From the NCBI RefSeq assembly GCF_037478305.1, contig NZ_JBBGAZ010000002.1:1-64000 (forward strand): 64,000 nt of DNA, read 5' to 3'. Below are positions 42,815 to 52,400 of this stretch, in pieces. The DNA is from Cognatishimia coralii (GTDB lineage Bacteria > Pseudomonadota > Alphaproteobacteria > Rhodobacterales > Rhodobacteraceae). Position 1 is the first letter of the stretch, and every line of letters begins with the position of its first letter. Position numbers and translations under genes: made by a program. Below the pieces are notes generated by a model. That model had not been told where the DNA came from. It was given only the letters and a program-made list of their open reading frames with translations, and made no database searches.

Positions 42815-42944
42815 AGGGAGGTGCGCCGGTTAGGCAGCGACCAATCCGACTATTGTTCAGCCAAGGGCTGCCTTAGCTGCACTCCTTCCGGACTGTTCCG
42901 ACACCGTTCTCCATAGCTTCTCTAGACAATGGGCACCTCCTTTC
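42815..42944 (-). ncRNA. ffs: Signal-recognition-particle RNA, small bacterial type
   Basis: On the minus strand the apical domain reads ACAGTCCGGAAGGAGTGCAG then CTAAGGCAG, matching the SRP consensus GUCCGGAAGGA-GCAGC-AAGGCAG: the GGAA tetraloop is at 42889-42886 and the asymmetric loop for Ffh follows. The two ends pair through GGAGGTGCCC (5') and GGCGCACCTCC (3'), closing a rod of about 125 bases. The 5' boundary is a guess. It directs ribosomes with membrane-protein nascent chains to the membrane with Ffh and FtsY. Confidence 0.88.
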
Positions 42945-43092
42945 AGATTGTTTCGCGTATCTTCAGCGTGCCACAGAAATCTTAGATGTCAAAACAAAAT
43001 AATGTGGCGTTACGGATTTTTCACACAGGATAAAGGGTGTTAACCAAAAGTTACGCTTTCTTGGGCAAAGTGCTGCGCAAAGCGTAAATGGC

Positions 43093-44016
43093 TTAGTTGG
43101 ACTGCAACACACCCACACATTGGTTTGGCAAATCTGCCAGGACCAATTCCTTGCGCGGCTTTGGTTTTGACGCATTCGGATCCGGTGGCGGCGGGTTCAA
43201 AATATCCGCGACCCAATCGCGCGCATCCTGACAACCATCGCCTCTTGGCGGGTCATCCTGTTCAACGCAACCGGGCGAGCCTTCCGGGCAATTCAGCCGC
43301 ACATGGAAATGATAGTGATGCCCCCACCACGGGCGCACCTTGTGCAGCCAGGTCTTGTCGCCGTTTTCGTCATCGCACATTCGCACCTTGGCTCCCGGAA
43401 ATACAAAGATCCGCGCCGTGCGAGGATCTTGTGCGGCGGCTTTGATGATCTCGTGGTGCGCGCGGCTCCAGCCTTCGTTGACATAGGCGCCTGCTGCGCG
43501 ACGCATTGAGAACGACGAAATACTCTCGCGCGATTTGGCAGGCAGCTGCAAATTCACCGCTGGCCGCATCCAGATATCAACATCCAGCCCCATCTGATGA
43601 CTGCGATGCCCTGAGAGCATAGGCCCTCCACGCGGCTGGCTCATATCGCCCACATAAAGCCCGTTCCAACCCGGCTGCCGTGCGGCCACGCGCGACAGAT
43701 CCTGTACGTAGTCCACCAGAACCGGATGCCCCCAGTTTCGATTGCGCGACAGACGCATGGCCTGCCATGTGGGTCCGGTTTCCGCCAATTCCACACCACC
43801 CGCAAGGCACCCTTTGGCATAGCTGCCAAAGGCCTCGGGCGCTTGGGCTGACCCGACCGGTTTTTTACCAAAGATATGTTTCGCGAGCTTGTCGCGCCAC
43901 TCAAGCGGCACGGTGTAGGCGCGCGCGGCGGGCTCCGCCACGCTGTCACTCTCGTTACCCGATCCGCATCCAACCAATGCGGCACATAAAACTAGGCCTT
44001 TGAGGAGCCGTCCCAT
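43093..44016 (-). CDS. mepA: Penicillin-insensitive murein endopeptidase MepA, lipoprotein form
   Basis: A 307-residue zinc LAS-type peptidase that cuts D-alanyl-meso-DAP cross-links in peptidoglycan. Zinc ligands by comparison with E. coli MepA are His140 and Asp147 in HRSHQMGLDVDIWM and His238 in HHYHFHVRLNCP, with His236 as the expected general base partner. The N-terminus ends LVGC at Cys17, so it is probably a lipoprotein, unlike the soluble E. coli enzyme. Its start overlaps the UMF1 transporter stop by 25 bases. Confidence 0.9.
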   Translation of the reverse strand: MGRLLKGLVLCAALVGCGSGNESDSVAEPAARAYTVPLEWRDKLAKHIFGKKPVGSAQAPEAFGSYAKGCLAGGVELAETGPTWQAMRLSRNRNWGHPVLVDYVQDLSRVAARQPGWNGLYVGDMSQPRGGPMLSGHRSHQMGLDVDIWMRPAVNLQLPAKSRESISSFSMRRAAGAYVNEGWSRAHHEIIKAAAQDPRTARIFVFPGAKVRMCDDENGDKTWLHKVRPWWGHHYHFHVRLNCPEGSPGCVEQDDPPRGDGCQDARDWVADILNPPPPDPNASKPKPRKELVLADLPNQCVGVLQSN

Positions 44017-45380
44017 TCTGCTCGATCCCCATCCGGTTTCACCCAGCGTAGCAGGATCAGAGCAATAATGAAGAGAACAATCACAGGCGATAGGCCAAGA
44101 CGTGCCGAGGAGGTCATGTAGGTGACCATGCCGATCAAGGCCGGCGCAAGGAAAGCCGTCGCTTTGCCAGAGAGCGCATAAAGACCAAAGGCTTCGGTCG
44201 GGCGCTCGGGATTGGCGTGTCGCACCATCATCGTGCGCGAGGCCCCTTGGACTGCGCCGCCAGAGGCTCCGATGATGGCGCCAAGGACCATGAGGGTCAG
44301 ATCAGGCAGGCCAGACCCTTCGGCCAGAGGGATCCCGTAGAAGCTTTCACGCGACATGCCGACAATGACGACGCAGACGATGATCAGCATCCAGATATTG
44401 AACAGGATCACCGGTTTTGGGCCAAAGCGCTTGTCACAAAGACCACCGATATAGGTGAACACTGCCGCCGAGATTGCTGCCAGGATACCAAAGACGCCAA
44501 GCAGGGTGATCGACCAATCCAAGACCAGTACCGCATAGACTCCACCGAACCCGTAAAGCGCGTTCAGCGCATCGCGATAGAACATTGAAGACGCGAGGTA
44601 GGACGCAAGGCTTGGGCGCTTCGCGACGTTTTTCACCGACTGCATCAACCCACTCAGAGCCGCGCCGATCCCAGCCGAGGATTTCGCAGCTGGCGCCTCT
44701 TTCACCCAGGCAAAGAAGGGGATCATAAAGACCACATACCAGATCGCAGTGAACGGTCCGACGGCGCGCGTACCCTCGCGTTCAGATGCGTCCAAGCCCA
44801 ATACAGGATCCAATCCAATCAAGGTTTTGCCATTGTCACCTTCAGCAAACAGCAGCAGCATAATCAACAACGCAACAACGCCGCCCGCATAGCCCAACGC
44901 AAAGCCGCTTCCAGAGACCTTACCGACCTCTTCATCGGGTCCCAGAGACGTCAGCATCGAGTTGATAAAGACCAGCGCATATTCCGCCGCCATCATGCCA
45001 ATGCCAAAGGCCACCAGCGTGATCATCATGTTGGAGCCATCCGGCAGCATCCACCAAAGGGCGTAGGTCGACACTACATAAAAGACCGAGAAGATATACA
45101 TCCAACGGATGCGGGACCCCGACTGGTCCGCAATCGCGCCCAAAACAGGCGCCGTGACCGCAATCGCCAAGCCGACATAGGCCAGCATCGCCGACCAGAC
45201 CGCCTGCGCTTGGGCGTCGGCCAAAGTCTCTTCCATACCGCCGGACATATAAAATTCCGTGGCAACCGCCGCGAAATAGGGGCCGAAGATAAAGGTCAAC
45301 AACAGCGTGTAGAACGGCTGAGATGCCCAGTCGAACATCATCCAGCCCCAGACGCGGCGTTTTAAGCTAATTTCTGTCAT
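43992..45380 (-). CDS. UMF1-family MFS transporter
   Basis: A 462-residue transporter with about 12 membrane segments. The N-terminus (VWGWMMFDWASQPFYTLLLT) and GGVYAVLVLDWSITLLG-type later helices fit the UMF1 (Atg22-like) subgroup. Such proteins export small metabolites; the substrate is unknown. Overlaps mepA by 25 bases, so expression may be coupled. Confidence 0.85.
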   Translation of the reverse strand: MTEISLKRRVWGWMMFDWASQPFYTLLLTFIFGPYFAAVATEFYMSGGMEETLADAQAQAVWSAMLAYVGLAIAVTAPVLGAIADQSGSRIRWMYIFSVFYVVSTYALWWMLPDGSNMMITLVAFGIGMMAAEYALVFINSMLTSLGPDEEVGKVSGSGFALGYAGGVVALLIMLLLFAEGDNGKTLIGLDPVLGLDASEREGTRAVGPFTAIWYVVFMIPFFAWVKEAPAAKSSAGIGAALSGLMQSVKNVAKRPSLASYLASSMFYRDALNALYGFGGVYAVLVLDWSITLLGVFGILAAISAAVFTYIGGLCDKRFGPKPVILFNIWMLIIVCVVIVGMSRESFYGIPLAEGSGLPDLTLMVLGAIIGASGGAVQGASRTMMVRHANPERPTEAFGLYALSGKATAFLAPALIGMVTYMTSSARLGLSPVIVLFIIALILLRWVKPDGDRAEWDGSSKA

Positions 45381-45438
45381 ACCCAGTCCCCCTGTTGCAG
45401 GGACTGTCTCGAAAAAACGTTGCTAGCGCAACCGTTTC

Positions 45439-46005
45439 CTAGGCTGCCGCGAGGTTATCGCCTTTAGGCGTATCGCTCATCGGGGGCCAGGGGCGCATGT
45501 CTTCGGCCTTAGACCATTGCTGGATCCATTCCGGCAATGCGGGTTGCTCAATTCCGCGATCCAAGGCCGCGACAAGTTTGCCCGGAGGCACAAGACCCTG
45601 GCGGCTGGTCATGGCCGCACGCAGCACCGCGTGAAAGGCGCATTCGCCGTCGCTTTTGTAGGCGGCTTGCTCATAGTAGAAGAACTTGTCGTCCCATCCG
45701 GCGATCCGCGTGCGCAGCTCTAGGCGGTGAAACATCTGCACCCGACGGCGATAGCGCACGGTGCTGCCGGCAACGGCCATGCCCCATTTGTTGGCTTTCA
45801 TCGTCTCCATCACGTCCATCCGCGCGGTCCAGCCAATGCGGCCAAGGTCGAAAAACGTGAGCGCTCGACCGTTGTTCAACTCGTTCCAGGGGTCCAAATC
45901 CCAAGGCCAGCAGATCGTATGAGACACATGGGTGTCCTGCCACCGGATCTTGGGCTGACGGCTGGCTGAACGGAAATGGGTAACGAGACGAATCCACGGG
46001 TACAT
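45439..46005 (-). CDS. Hotdog-fold acyl-CoA thioesterase-like protein
   Basis: A 188-residue 4HBT-type protein. Start at ATG 46005 behind an excellent AAAGGAG site. The core shows HVSHTICWPWDLDPWNELNNGRALTF, then MAVAGSTVRYRRRVQMFHRL, common in single-hotdog thioesterases; the Asp-Asn pair in DPWNELNNGR is near the expected catalytic region. Likely hydrolyses an acyl-CoA, substrate unknown. The C-terminal 25 residues are extra and Pro-rich. Confidence 0.82.
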   Translation of the reverse strand: MYPWIRLVTHFRSASRQPKIRWQDTHVSHTICWPWDLDPWNELNNGRALTFFDLGRIGWTARMDVMETMKANKWGMAVAGSTVRYRRRVQMFHRLELRTRIAGWDDKFFYYEQAAYKSDGECAFHAVLRAAMTSRQGLVPPGKLVAALDRGIEQPALPEWIQQWSKAEDMRPWPPMSDTPKGDNLAAA

Positions 46006-46118
46006 TGGAAAACTCCTTTCCGCCCATGTGGGCGTGAATGACCCTAGGGTCAACGCATCTTGCGCATTGACGTTGCGGAGCCTAAGTGTGTGAGACGACA
46101 AAGAAGGAAGTTTGACAA

Positions 46119-46400
46119 ATGATGGCGATCTACGGGCCTCTGCGGCTTATTCTGGATGTGGTGTTCTTTATTATGATCGTCCACATCATCATGAGCTGGC
46201 TGATCAACTTCAATGTCCTGAATCTGGGCCAACAGTTCGTGGCGCAGCTTTGGTATGGCCTGAACCGTCTGCTCGAGCCGATCTATACGCCGATCCGCAA
46301 TTTCCTGCCCAATACCAACCCGCTGGATCTGGCGCCGCTGGTGGCGTTCATCATCGTGATCTCTCTGCGGGACTATATTCTGCCGGCGATCTTACTTTAG
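46119..46400 (+). CDS. YggT-family membrane protein
   Basis: A 93-residue membrane protein with two hydrophobic segments (VFFIMIVHIIMSWLI and DLAPLVAFIIVISLRD) and the YggT block LLEPIYTPIRNFLPNTN. Related proteins take part in septal or osmotic functions in some bacteria, but the role here is not defined. Divergent from the thioesterase gene and 94 bases ahead of recQ. Confidence 0.9.
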   Translation: MMAIYGPLRLILDVVFFIMIVHIIMSWLINFNVLNLGQQFVAQLWYGLNRLLEPIYTPIRNFLPNTNPLDLAPLVAFIIVISLRDYILPAILL

Positions 46401-46493
46401 CGGGCTGATTTTGGGCGCAGAGCCCTTGCCGCGTTAACCACGATGTGATTCATTTCCTGTAAGAGCAGATCAACGCCACTTACAGGACACCCC

Positions 46494-48530
46494 ATGCCCG
46501 CCGACACGCTGTTGCGCGATATCTTTGGATTTGACGGGTTTCGCCCCGGCCAAGAAGAGATCGTGGACGCCGTTGTGTCTGGGCAAAACGTGTTGGCGAT
46601 TATGCCAACCGGTGGCGGCAAATCCCTGTGTTATCAACTACCTGCGCTGGTGCGCGACGGGATCACCGTTGTCATTTCCCCCCTGATCGCCCTGATGCGT
46701 GACCAAGTCCGCGCCCTGCGCGAAGCGGGGGTTGAAGCAGGCGCTCTGACCTCTGGCAATACCGATGAGGAAACCGAAGAGGTCTGGCAGGCGATTGAAG
46801 ACGGTCGCCTTAAACTCCTTTACATCGCGCCCGAACGCCTCGCTTCTGGCGCTGCTTTGGGCATGCTACGTCGCATTGGCGTGTCTCTGATTGCCGTGGA
46901 TGAGGCCCATTGCGTCAGCCAATGGGGCCATGACTTCCGCCCGGATTACCTCCGCATCGGAGAACTGCGCCGCACGCTCAACGTGCCGATTGCGGCCTTC
47001 ACCGCCACAGCAGACGCCGAGACCCGCGAGGAAATCATCAACCGGCTGTTTGACGGACAGGCCCCCGCCACCTTCCTGCACGGTTTTGACCGCCCCAATA
47101 TCCACCTGGCTTTCGCCGCCAAAGACTCCCCCCGCAAACAAATCCTAGACTTCGCCGGCGCGCGTCTGGGCCAATCGGGCATCGTCTATTGCGGCACGCG
47201 GGCGAAGACGGAAAGCCTCGCAAAGGGCTTGCGGGACGCGGGCCATAACGCGCTGCATTATCACGGCGGTATGGATCCCGAAGATCGGCGTTTTGTCGAA
47301 ACCCGTTTCCAGCGCGAGGATGGGCTGATTGTGGTCGCCACCGTCGCCTTTGGCATGGGGATCGACAAACCCGATATCCGTTGGGTCGCCCACGCCGATC
47401 TGCCGAAATCCATCGAGTCCTATTATCAGGAAATCGGCCGTGCGGGCCGCGACGGAGCGCCTGCGGAAACGCTCACCCTCTTTGGCCCCGAAGACATCCG
47501 CCTCCGCCGCTCGCAAATCGACGAAGGCCTTGCCCCGCCCGAACGTCGCGCTGCGGATCATGCACGACTGAATGCTCTGCTGGGATTGGCCGAGGCTTTG
47601 GAATGCCGCCGCACCAAGCTGCTTGGATATTTCGGCGAGACCGAAGTGAAATGCGGCAAATGTGACCTCTGTGATCAGCCCGCCGAGGTCTTTGACGGCA
47701 CCGAGGCCGTGCGCAAAGCGCTCTCGGCGATCCTAAGGACCGGCGAATGGTTCGGCACCGGGCATTTGATCGATATCCTCTTGGGAAATGACACCGAACG
47801 GATGCGCCAAAAGGGCCATGACGCGCTGCCGACCTTTGGCGTGGGCCGCGAATATGACAAACGCCAATGGCAGGCCGTGTTCCGCCAAATGATGGGCCAC
47901 GATCTTATCCGACCTGATCCCGAACGCCATGGCGCTTTGCGGATGACCGATGACGCCCTGCCGATCCTAAAGGGCGAAGCGTCGATTAATCTACGGCGCG
48001 ACACGATCCGCAAGGCCTCCAAAGGCCCGCGCGTCAAAGCCTTGGTCAGCGAGGAGGACGCGCCGCTCCTCTCTGCCCTCAAAGCCAAACGCCGCGCCTT
48101 GGCCGAGGCCGCCAAAGTCCCCGCCTATATCATCTTCAACGACCGCACCCTGATCGAAATGGCCGAAAAACGGCCTCTGAACCTTGATCAAATGGCGGGG
48201 ATCGGTGGCGTGGGCGCGAAGAAACTCGAGAAATACGGAGATGATTTTCTTACAGTCATCACGGGAGAAGCCGAGGCGCTCCACCCAAGCCGCCGCAAAC
48301 TCGCGGGTCGGGCGGAAGGGTCTTTGTATGACCGATTGCTCGAGGTCCAAGCCGACCTCACCCGAGGCCCTGACGGCATCGACAAGCCGCTGAGTTGTTC
48401 GGCATCGCTCTTGGCCAAGGTCGCCCAAACCAAGCCTCAGGACGAAAACGCGATCAAACGCATCCTAGGCGACAAAAAAGCCGACCGTTTTGGCGCGGCT
48501 TTTCTGGACGTCCTGCAGGCGGCGGACTAA
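46494..48530 (+). CDS. recQ: ATP-dependent DNA helicase RecQ
   Basis: A 678-residue 3'-5' helicase of recombination and replication repair. Walker A MPTGGGKSLCYQLPA (39-44 core), DEAH box VDEAHCVSQWGHDFRPDY near 135, then the helicase C lobe (GMGIDKPDIRWVAHADLPKS). The zinc-binding part holds Cys in CRRTKLLGYFGE and KCGKCDLC. RQC and a C-terminal HRDC domain (AYIIFNDRTLIEMAEKRPLN) complete the RecQ layout. Length is normal. yaaA follows 30 bases later. Confidence 0.95.
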   Translation: MPADTLLRDIFGFDGFRPGQEEIVDAVVSGQNVLAIMPTGGGKSLCYQLPALVRDGITVVISPLIALMRDQVRALREAGVEAGALTSGNTDEETEEVWQAIEDGRLKLLYIAPERLASGAALGMLRRIGVSLIAVDEAHCVSQWGHDFRPDYLRIGELRRTLNVPIAAFTATADAETREEIINRLFDGQAPATFLHGFDRPNIHLAFAAKDSPRKQILDFAGARLGQSGIVYCGTRAKTESLAKGLRDAGHNALHYHGGMDPEDRRFVETRFQREDGLIVVATVAFGMGIDKPDIRWVAHADLPKSIESYYQEIGRAGRDGAPAETLTLFGPEDIRLRRSQIDEGLAPPERRAADHARLNALLGLAEALECRRTKLLGYFGETEVKCGKCDLCDQPAEVFDGTEAVRKALSAILRTGEWFGTGHLIDILLGNDTERMRQKGHDALPTFGVGREYDKRQWQAVFRQMMGHDLIRPDPERHGALRMTDDALPILKGEASINLRRDTIRKASKGPRVKALVSEEDAPLLSALKAKRRALAEAAKVPAYIIFNDRTLIEMAEKRPLNLDQMAGIGGVGAKKLEKYGDDFLTVITGEAEALHPSRRKLAGRAEGSLYDRLLEVQADLTRGPDGIDKPLSCSASLLAKVAQTKPQDENAIKRILGDKKADRFGAAFLDVLQAAD

Positions 48531-48560
48531 ATCAGAGAGAACGCTCAGAAAGGTCTGCCC

Positions 48561-49334
48561 ATGCTTGTTGTCACCTCCCCCGCGAAACGTTTGGATTGGG
48601 ATCCGGTGGATGTGGATCTGACGCAGCCAGTTTTGCAGGACGAGGCGGTGAAGCTGGTGAAGACCGCGCGCAATCTGACCTTGGGCAACCTGCAGAAACT
48701 GATGGATCTGAGCCCCGATCTGGCGCGGCTCAATCGCGATCGTTTCAAAACCTTTGAGGCAGAGCCAGCGCAAGATCTAACACGTCCCGCCGTCTATGCC
48801 TTTGCTGGTGATACCTACATTGGGCTTGAGGCAAAGACGCTTGATGAGGACGAGATCAAATGGGCGCAGGATCACTTGCGGATCCTGTCAGGTCTCTACG
48901 GGCTATTGCGCCCACTGGATGCGATCCAACCTTACCGTTTGGAAATGGGCAGCCGCTTGTCCACACGTCGCGGCAAGAACCTTTATGAATTCTGGCGCGA
49001 CACGATTTCCAAGAAGCTGAACGCGCAAGCTGAAGCGGTCGAAACAGACACGCTCGTGAACTGCGCAAGCCAGGAATATTTCGGTGCGGTTGATCCCAAG
49101 GCGCTGAAGCTGCGCGCCATCACGCCTGTGTTTATGGAGTTGAAGGCGGGTAAACCAAAGATCGTCAGCTTCTTTGCCAAAAAGGCACGCGGGTCCATGG
49201 CGCGGTTTATGATCCAGAACCGACTGACGGACGCCGAGGCGATCAAGGATTTCGACCTTGGCGGCTATAAGTTTGAGCCCGACATGTCCGAAGGCGACAA
49301 ATGGGTCTTTTTGCGCGATTACCCCGAAACCTAG
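48561..49334 (+). CDS. yaaA: Peroxide-stress protein YaaA
   Basis: A 257-residue DUF328 protein. Hallmarks: VVTSPAKRLDW at the start, LYGLLRPLDAIQPYRLEMG in the middle, and KARGSMARFMIQNRL near 200. In E. coli YaaA limits Fenton damage by lowering free iron after peroxide. That role is inferred from the family. Next to recQ, consistent with a DNA-protection theme. Confidence 0.92.
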   Translation: MLVVTSPAKRLDWDPVDVDLTQPVLQDEAVKLVKTARNLTLGNLQKLMDLSPDLARLNRDRFKTFEAEPAQDLTRPAVYAFAGDTYIGLEAKTLDEDEIKWAQDHLRILSGLYGLLRPLDAIQPYRLEMGSRLSTRRGKNLYEFWRDTISKKLNAQAEAVETDTLVNCASQEYFGAVDPKALKLRAITPVFMELKAGKPKIVSFFAKKARGSMARFMIQNRLTDAEAIKDFDLGGYKFEPDMSEGDKWVFLRDYPET

Positions 49335-49405
49335 TCGTCATATTTGCCTGAGTTGATCGACTCACCCACCCGTGCGACCTTCTTTCGGGTAGTGCGGAGG
49401 GGAAT

Positions 49406-52400
49406 ATGCGGTTTTTGGTTCGGATTTTAGCGATTTTGTCGCTGGTGACAGCGGCGCATGCGCAGGAACAATTGATCCCAGAACGATGGGTCGTCGTCAG
49501 CCCGGATACCGACTTCTATGGCGCTGATCTGACGCCGATGTTTGACACATCCTATGAGGCCTGCATCAACGCCTGCCTCGCAGATACCGCCTGCGCGGCC
49601 TTCACCTATAACAATTCCAAAAACGCCTGCTTTCCTAAAACCGGCGTGGATCAACGCGACGCTTTTGAAGGCGCGACTTCTGCCGAAGTCTTCGCCTCTC
49701 GGGCCAATGTCCGCGCCGCCGCCAAGACCCGCCGCGCAGAGCTGAACTTTCTAGGCGATGGTGATCTCTTTGCCGCCTATGACCTCGCCACCCGCATCGG
49801 CCGCTTGCATGCCTCTGGTCCGTGGACCGTAGATGAAATGATCGACGCCATGGCCGACAGGCGCAGCCGTGGTCAGTTTGACAGCGCAATGCGGTGGGCG
49901 GGCGGCGCGGTGGCCAAAACGGACTCCGCCGATCTTTGGCTGCAATACGCGCAGCTCAACCTGTCGATCCGCGAGAACGGCCAGTTGCAAAACAAGCATC
50001 GAAACCGTGCGTTTTCCGCGATGATCAATGCGTATCTGCGCGGCACATCGCCCGCGTTCCGCGCCTCGGTCCTAGGCGACATGGCGCAGATCCTGCCTGA
50101 TTTGGGACGCGGAAGAGACTCCATCGATGCCCTGCGTCTGGCACAGGCGACCCAACCACGCTTGGACTTTGAGACAGCCCTAAACGACGCCATTGCGAAG
50201 TACGGCTTCCGGATCACAGATTCATCTGTCGACAGCGATGCCGCCAGCCCGCGTATTTGTGCGCAATTCAGCGAGCCGCTGCGGAAATCCGGTGTGGACT
50301 ATGGCCCCTTTGTGAAACGCTTGGATCAACGGCTGGCTGTGGTGGCCGAGGGCAACCAACTTTGTGTCTCTGGGCTGACTCACGGCGAGCGCTACACCCT
50401 GACCTTCCGCGAAGGCCTGCCCGCAGAAAGCGGCGAAACCCTCGTGCGCGACATCTCGCTGAACCTCTATGTCCGAGACCGCACGCCTGCGCTGCGTTTC
50501 CCGGGCCGCGCCTATGTGCTGCCCCGCACACCCGATGCTGGCATCCCAATCGAAACGGTCAATCTGAACCAAGTAGAACTCACGCTGCGCCAAGTTTCGG
50601 ATCGCAACCTACTACGCGCCATTCAGGACAGTTATTTCGGCCAGCCTCTGAGTGTCTGGCAAGAACGCACCTTTGATCGCGAAATCGCCGAGACAGTCTG
50701 GACCGGAACGGGCCAAGTCGAAAACACGCTGAACCAAGATATGCTCACGCGGCTTCCGGTGGGGGATATCATCAATGATTTGGTTCCCGGCATCTATGCG
50801 CTGACCGCGGCCATTGCGGGCGATGACCCTTATGAGGAAACCGACGCCACCCAATGGTTCGTTCTGTCCGACCTCGGCGTCACCACCATGAGCGGCGCAG
50901 ATGGGCTGCACGTTGTGGTCCAAAGCCTCACTGATGTGCAAGCCCTTGCGGACACCAAGGTCACGCTCTTGTCGCGCGCCAATCGCGTGCTGGCCGAAAG
51001 CATGACCGACGGCGCGGGCTACGCGCGGTTTGATGCAGGGCTGACGCGTGGAACCGGCGGCGCTGCACCTGCGCTGCTTCTGCTAGAGAACGGCGAAGAC
51101 ATGGCGTTCCTATCCCTCACCGATCCTGCCTTTGATCTGTCCGACCGAGGGGTCGAGGGTCGCCCACCAGCGCCGCCATTGGATCTGTTTGTCGCGACCG
51201 ACCGTGGCGCCTATCGCGCGGGCGAAACCATCTATGCGACCGCTTTGCTGCGAGGCGATCAGGCCGAAGCCATCGAAGGCCTACCCATAACGGCAATTGT
51301 CAAACGCCCCGATGGCGTCGAATACACGCGCATTGTGTCAACGCAAGACCAGGCCGGTGGGCGTGTGTTTGAAATCCCTGTCGCAAGCTCTGCCCCACGC
51401 GGCAGCTATGCCATGAGTTTCTATTCTGACACCAAAGCCCCTGCCCTCGCCGTGCATTCTGTTTTGGTTGAGGATTTCATCCCCGAACGCATCGACTTTG
51501 AGCTGACGCTGCCTGACGGCCCATTGCGCCTTGGGGATCGCCCTCCGCTGACCATCGACGCGCGCTATCTGTTTGGCGCGCCGGGTGCGGATCTGCCTGT
51601 GGACGGCCAAGTCACATTGCGCGCGCAAAACGAATTGGCGGGCTATCCGGGCTATCAGTTTGGCCGATACGACGACCGCTTTAACCCCAGAACCAACGGT
51701 TTCGGCCCAGAGCGAACCGATGCAACTGGGCAAGTCACTTTGGAATTACCCCTGCCCAACGTCGACGCCGCCCAGCCTTTGGTCGCAGATCTGACGGTCT
51801 GGATGTCCGAGGGCTCTGGCCGTCCGGTGGAACGCCGCATCTCGGCTGAGGTGATCCCGGACCGCGACATGATCGGGATCAAACCGCTGTTTGACGACAT
51901 CGTCGCGGAAAACGGCGAGGCTCGGTTCGAAGTCATCGCGCTGGAGTCAGGGTTAAATAGGGTCGAAAAGCCGGTTTCTTGGACACTCAACCGCGTCCAT
52001 ACGCGCTATCAGTGGTACCAGCTTTACGGCAATTGGAATTGGGAGCCAGTCACCCGCCGCGAACGTATTGCAGGCGGAGACGCCGTGCTGGGGGCAGACC
52101 CTCTGCGCATCGCGGCACCGGTGGAGTGGGGTCAGTACGAGCTGGTGGTGGAAAGCACCGAAGGGGCTTATGTCGCAAGCGCTGTTGAGTTCTATGCCGG
52201 CTGGTATGCCCCCGCCGACGTGAGTGAAACGCCCGATACGCTCGAGCTGTCGCTGGACAAAGACATGTATCGCCCCGGAGACACCGCGCGCCTGCGCATT
52301 GTGCCGCGTGCAGCGGGCACGGCCTTGGTGTCGGTGGTCTCAAACCGTTTGATTGCGATGCAAACGGTCGAGGTCGGCGAAGGTGCGACTTTGGTCGACA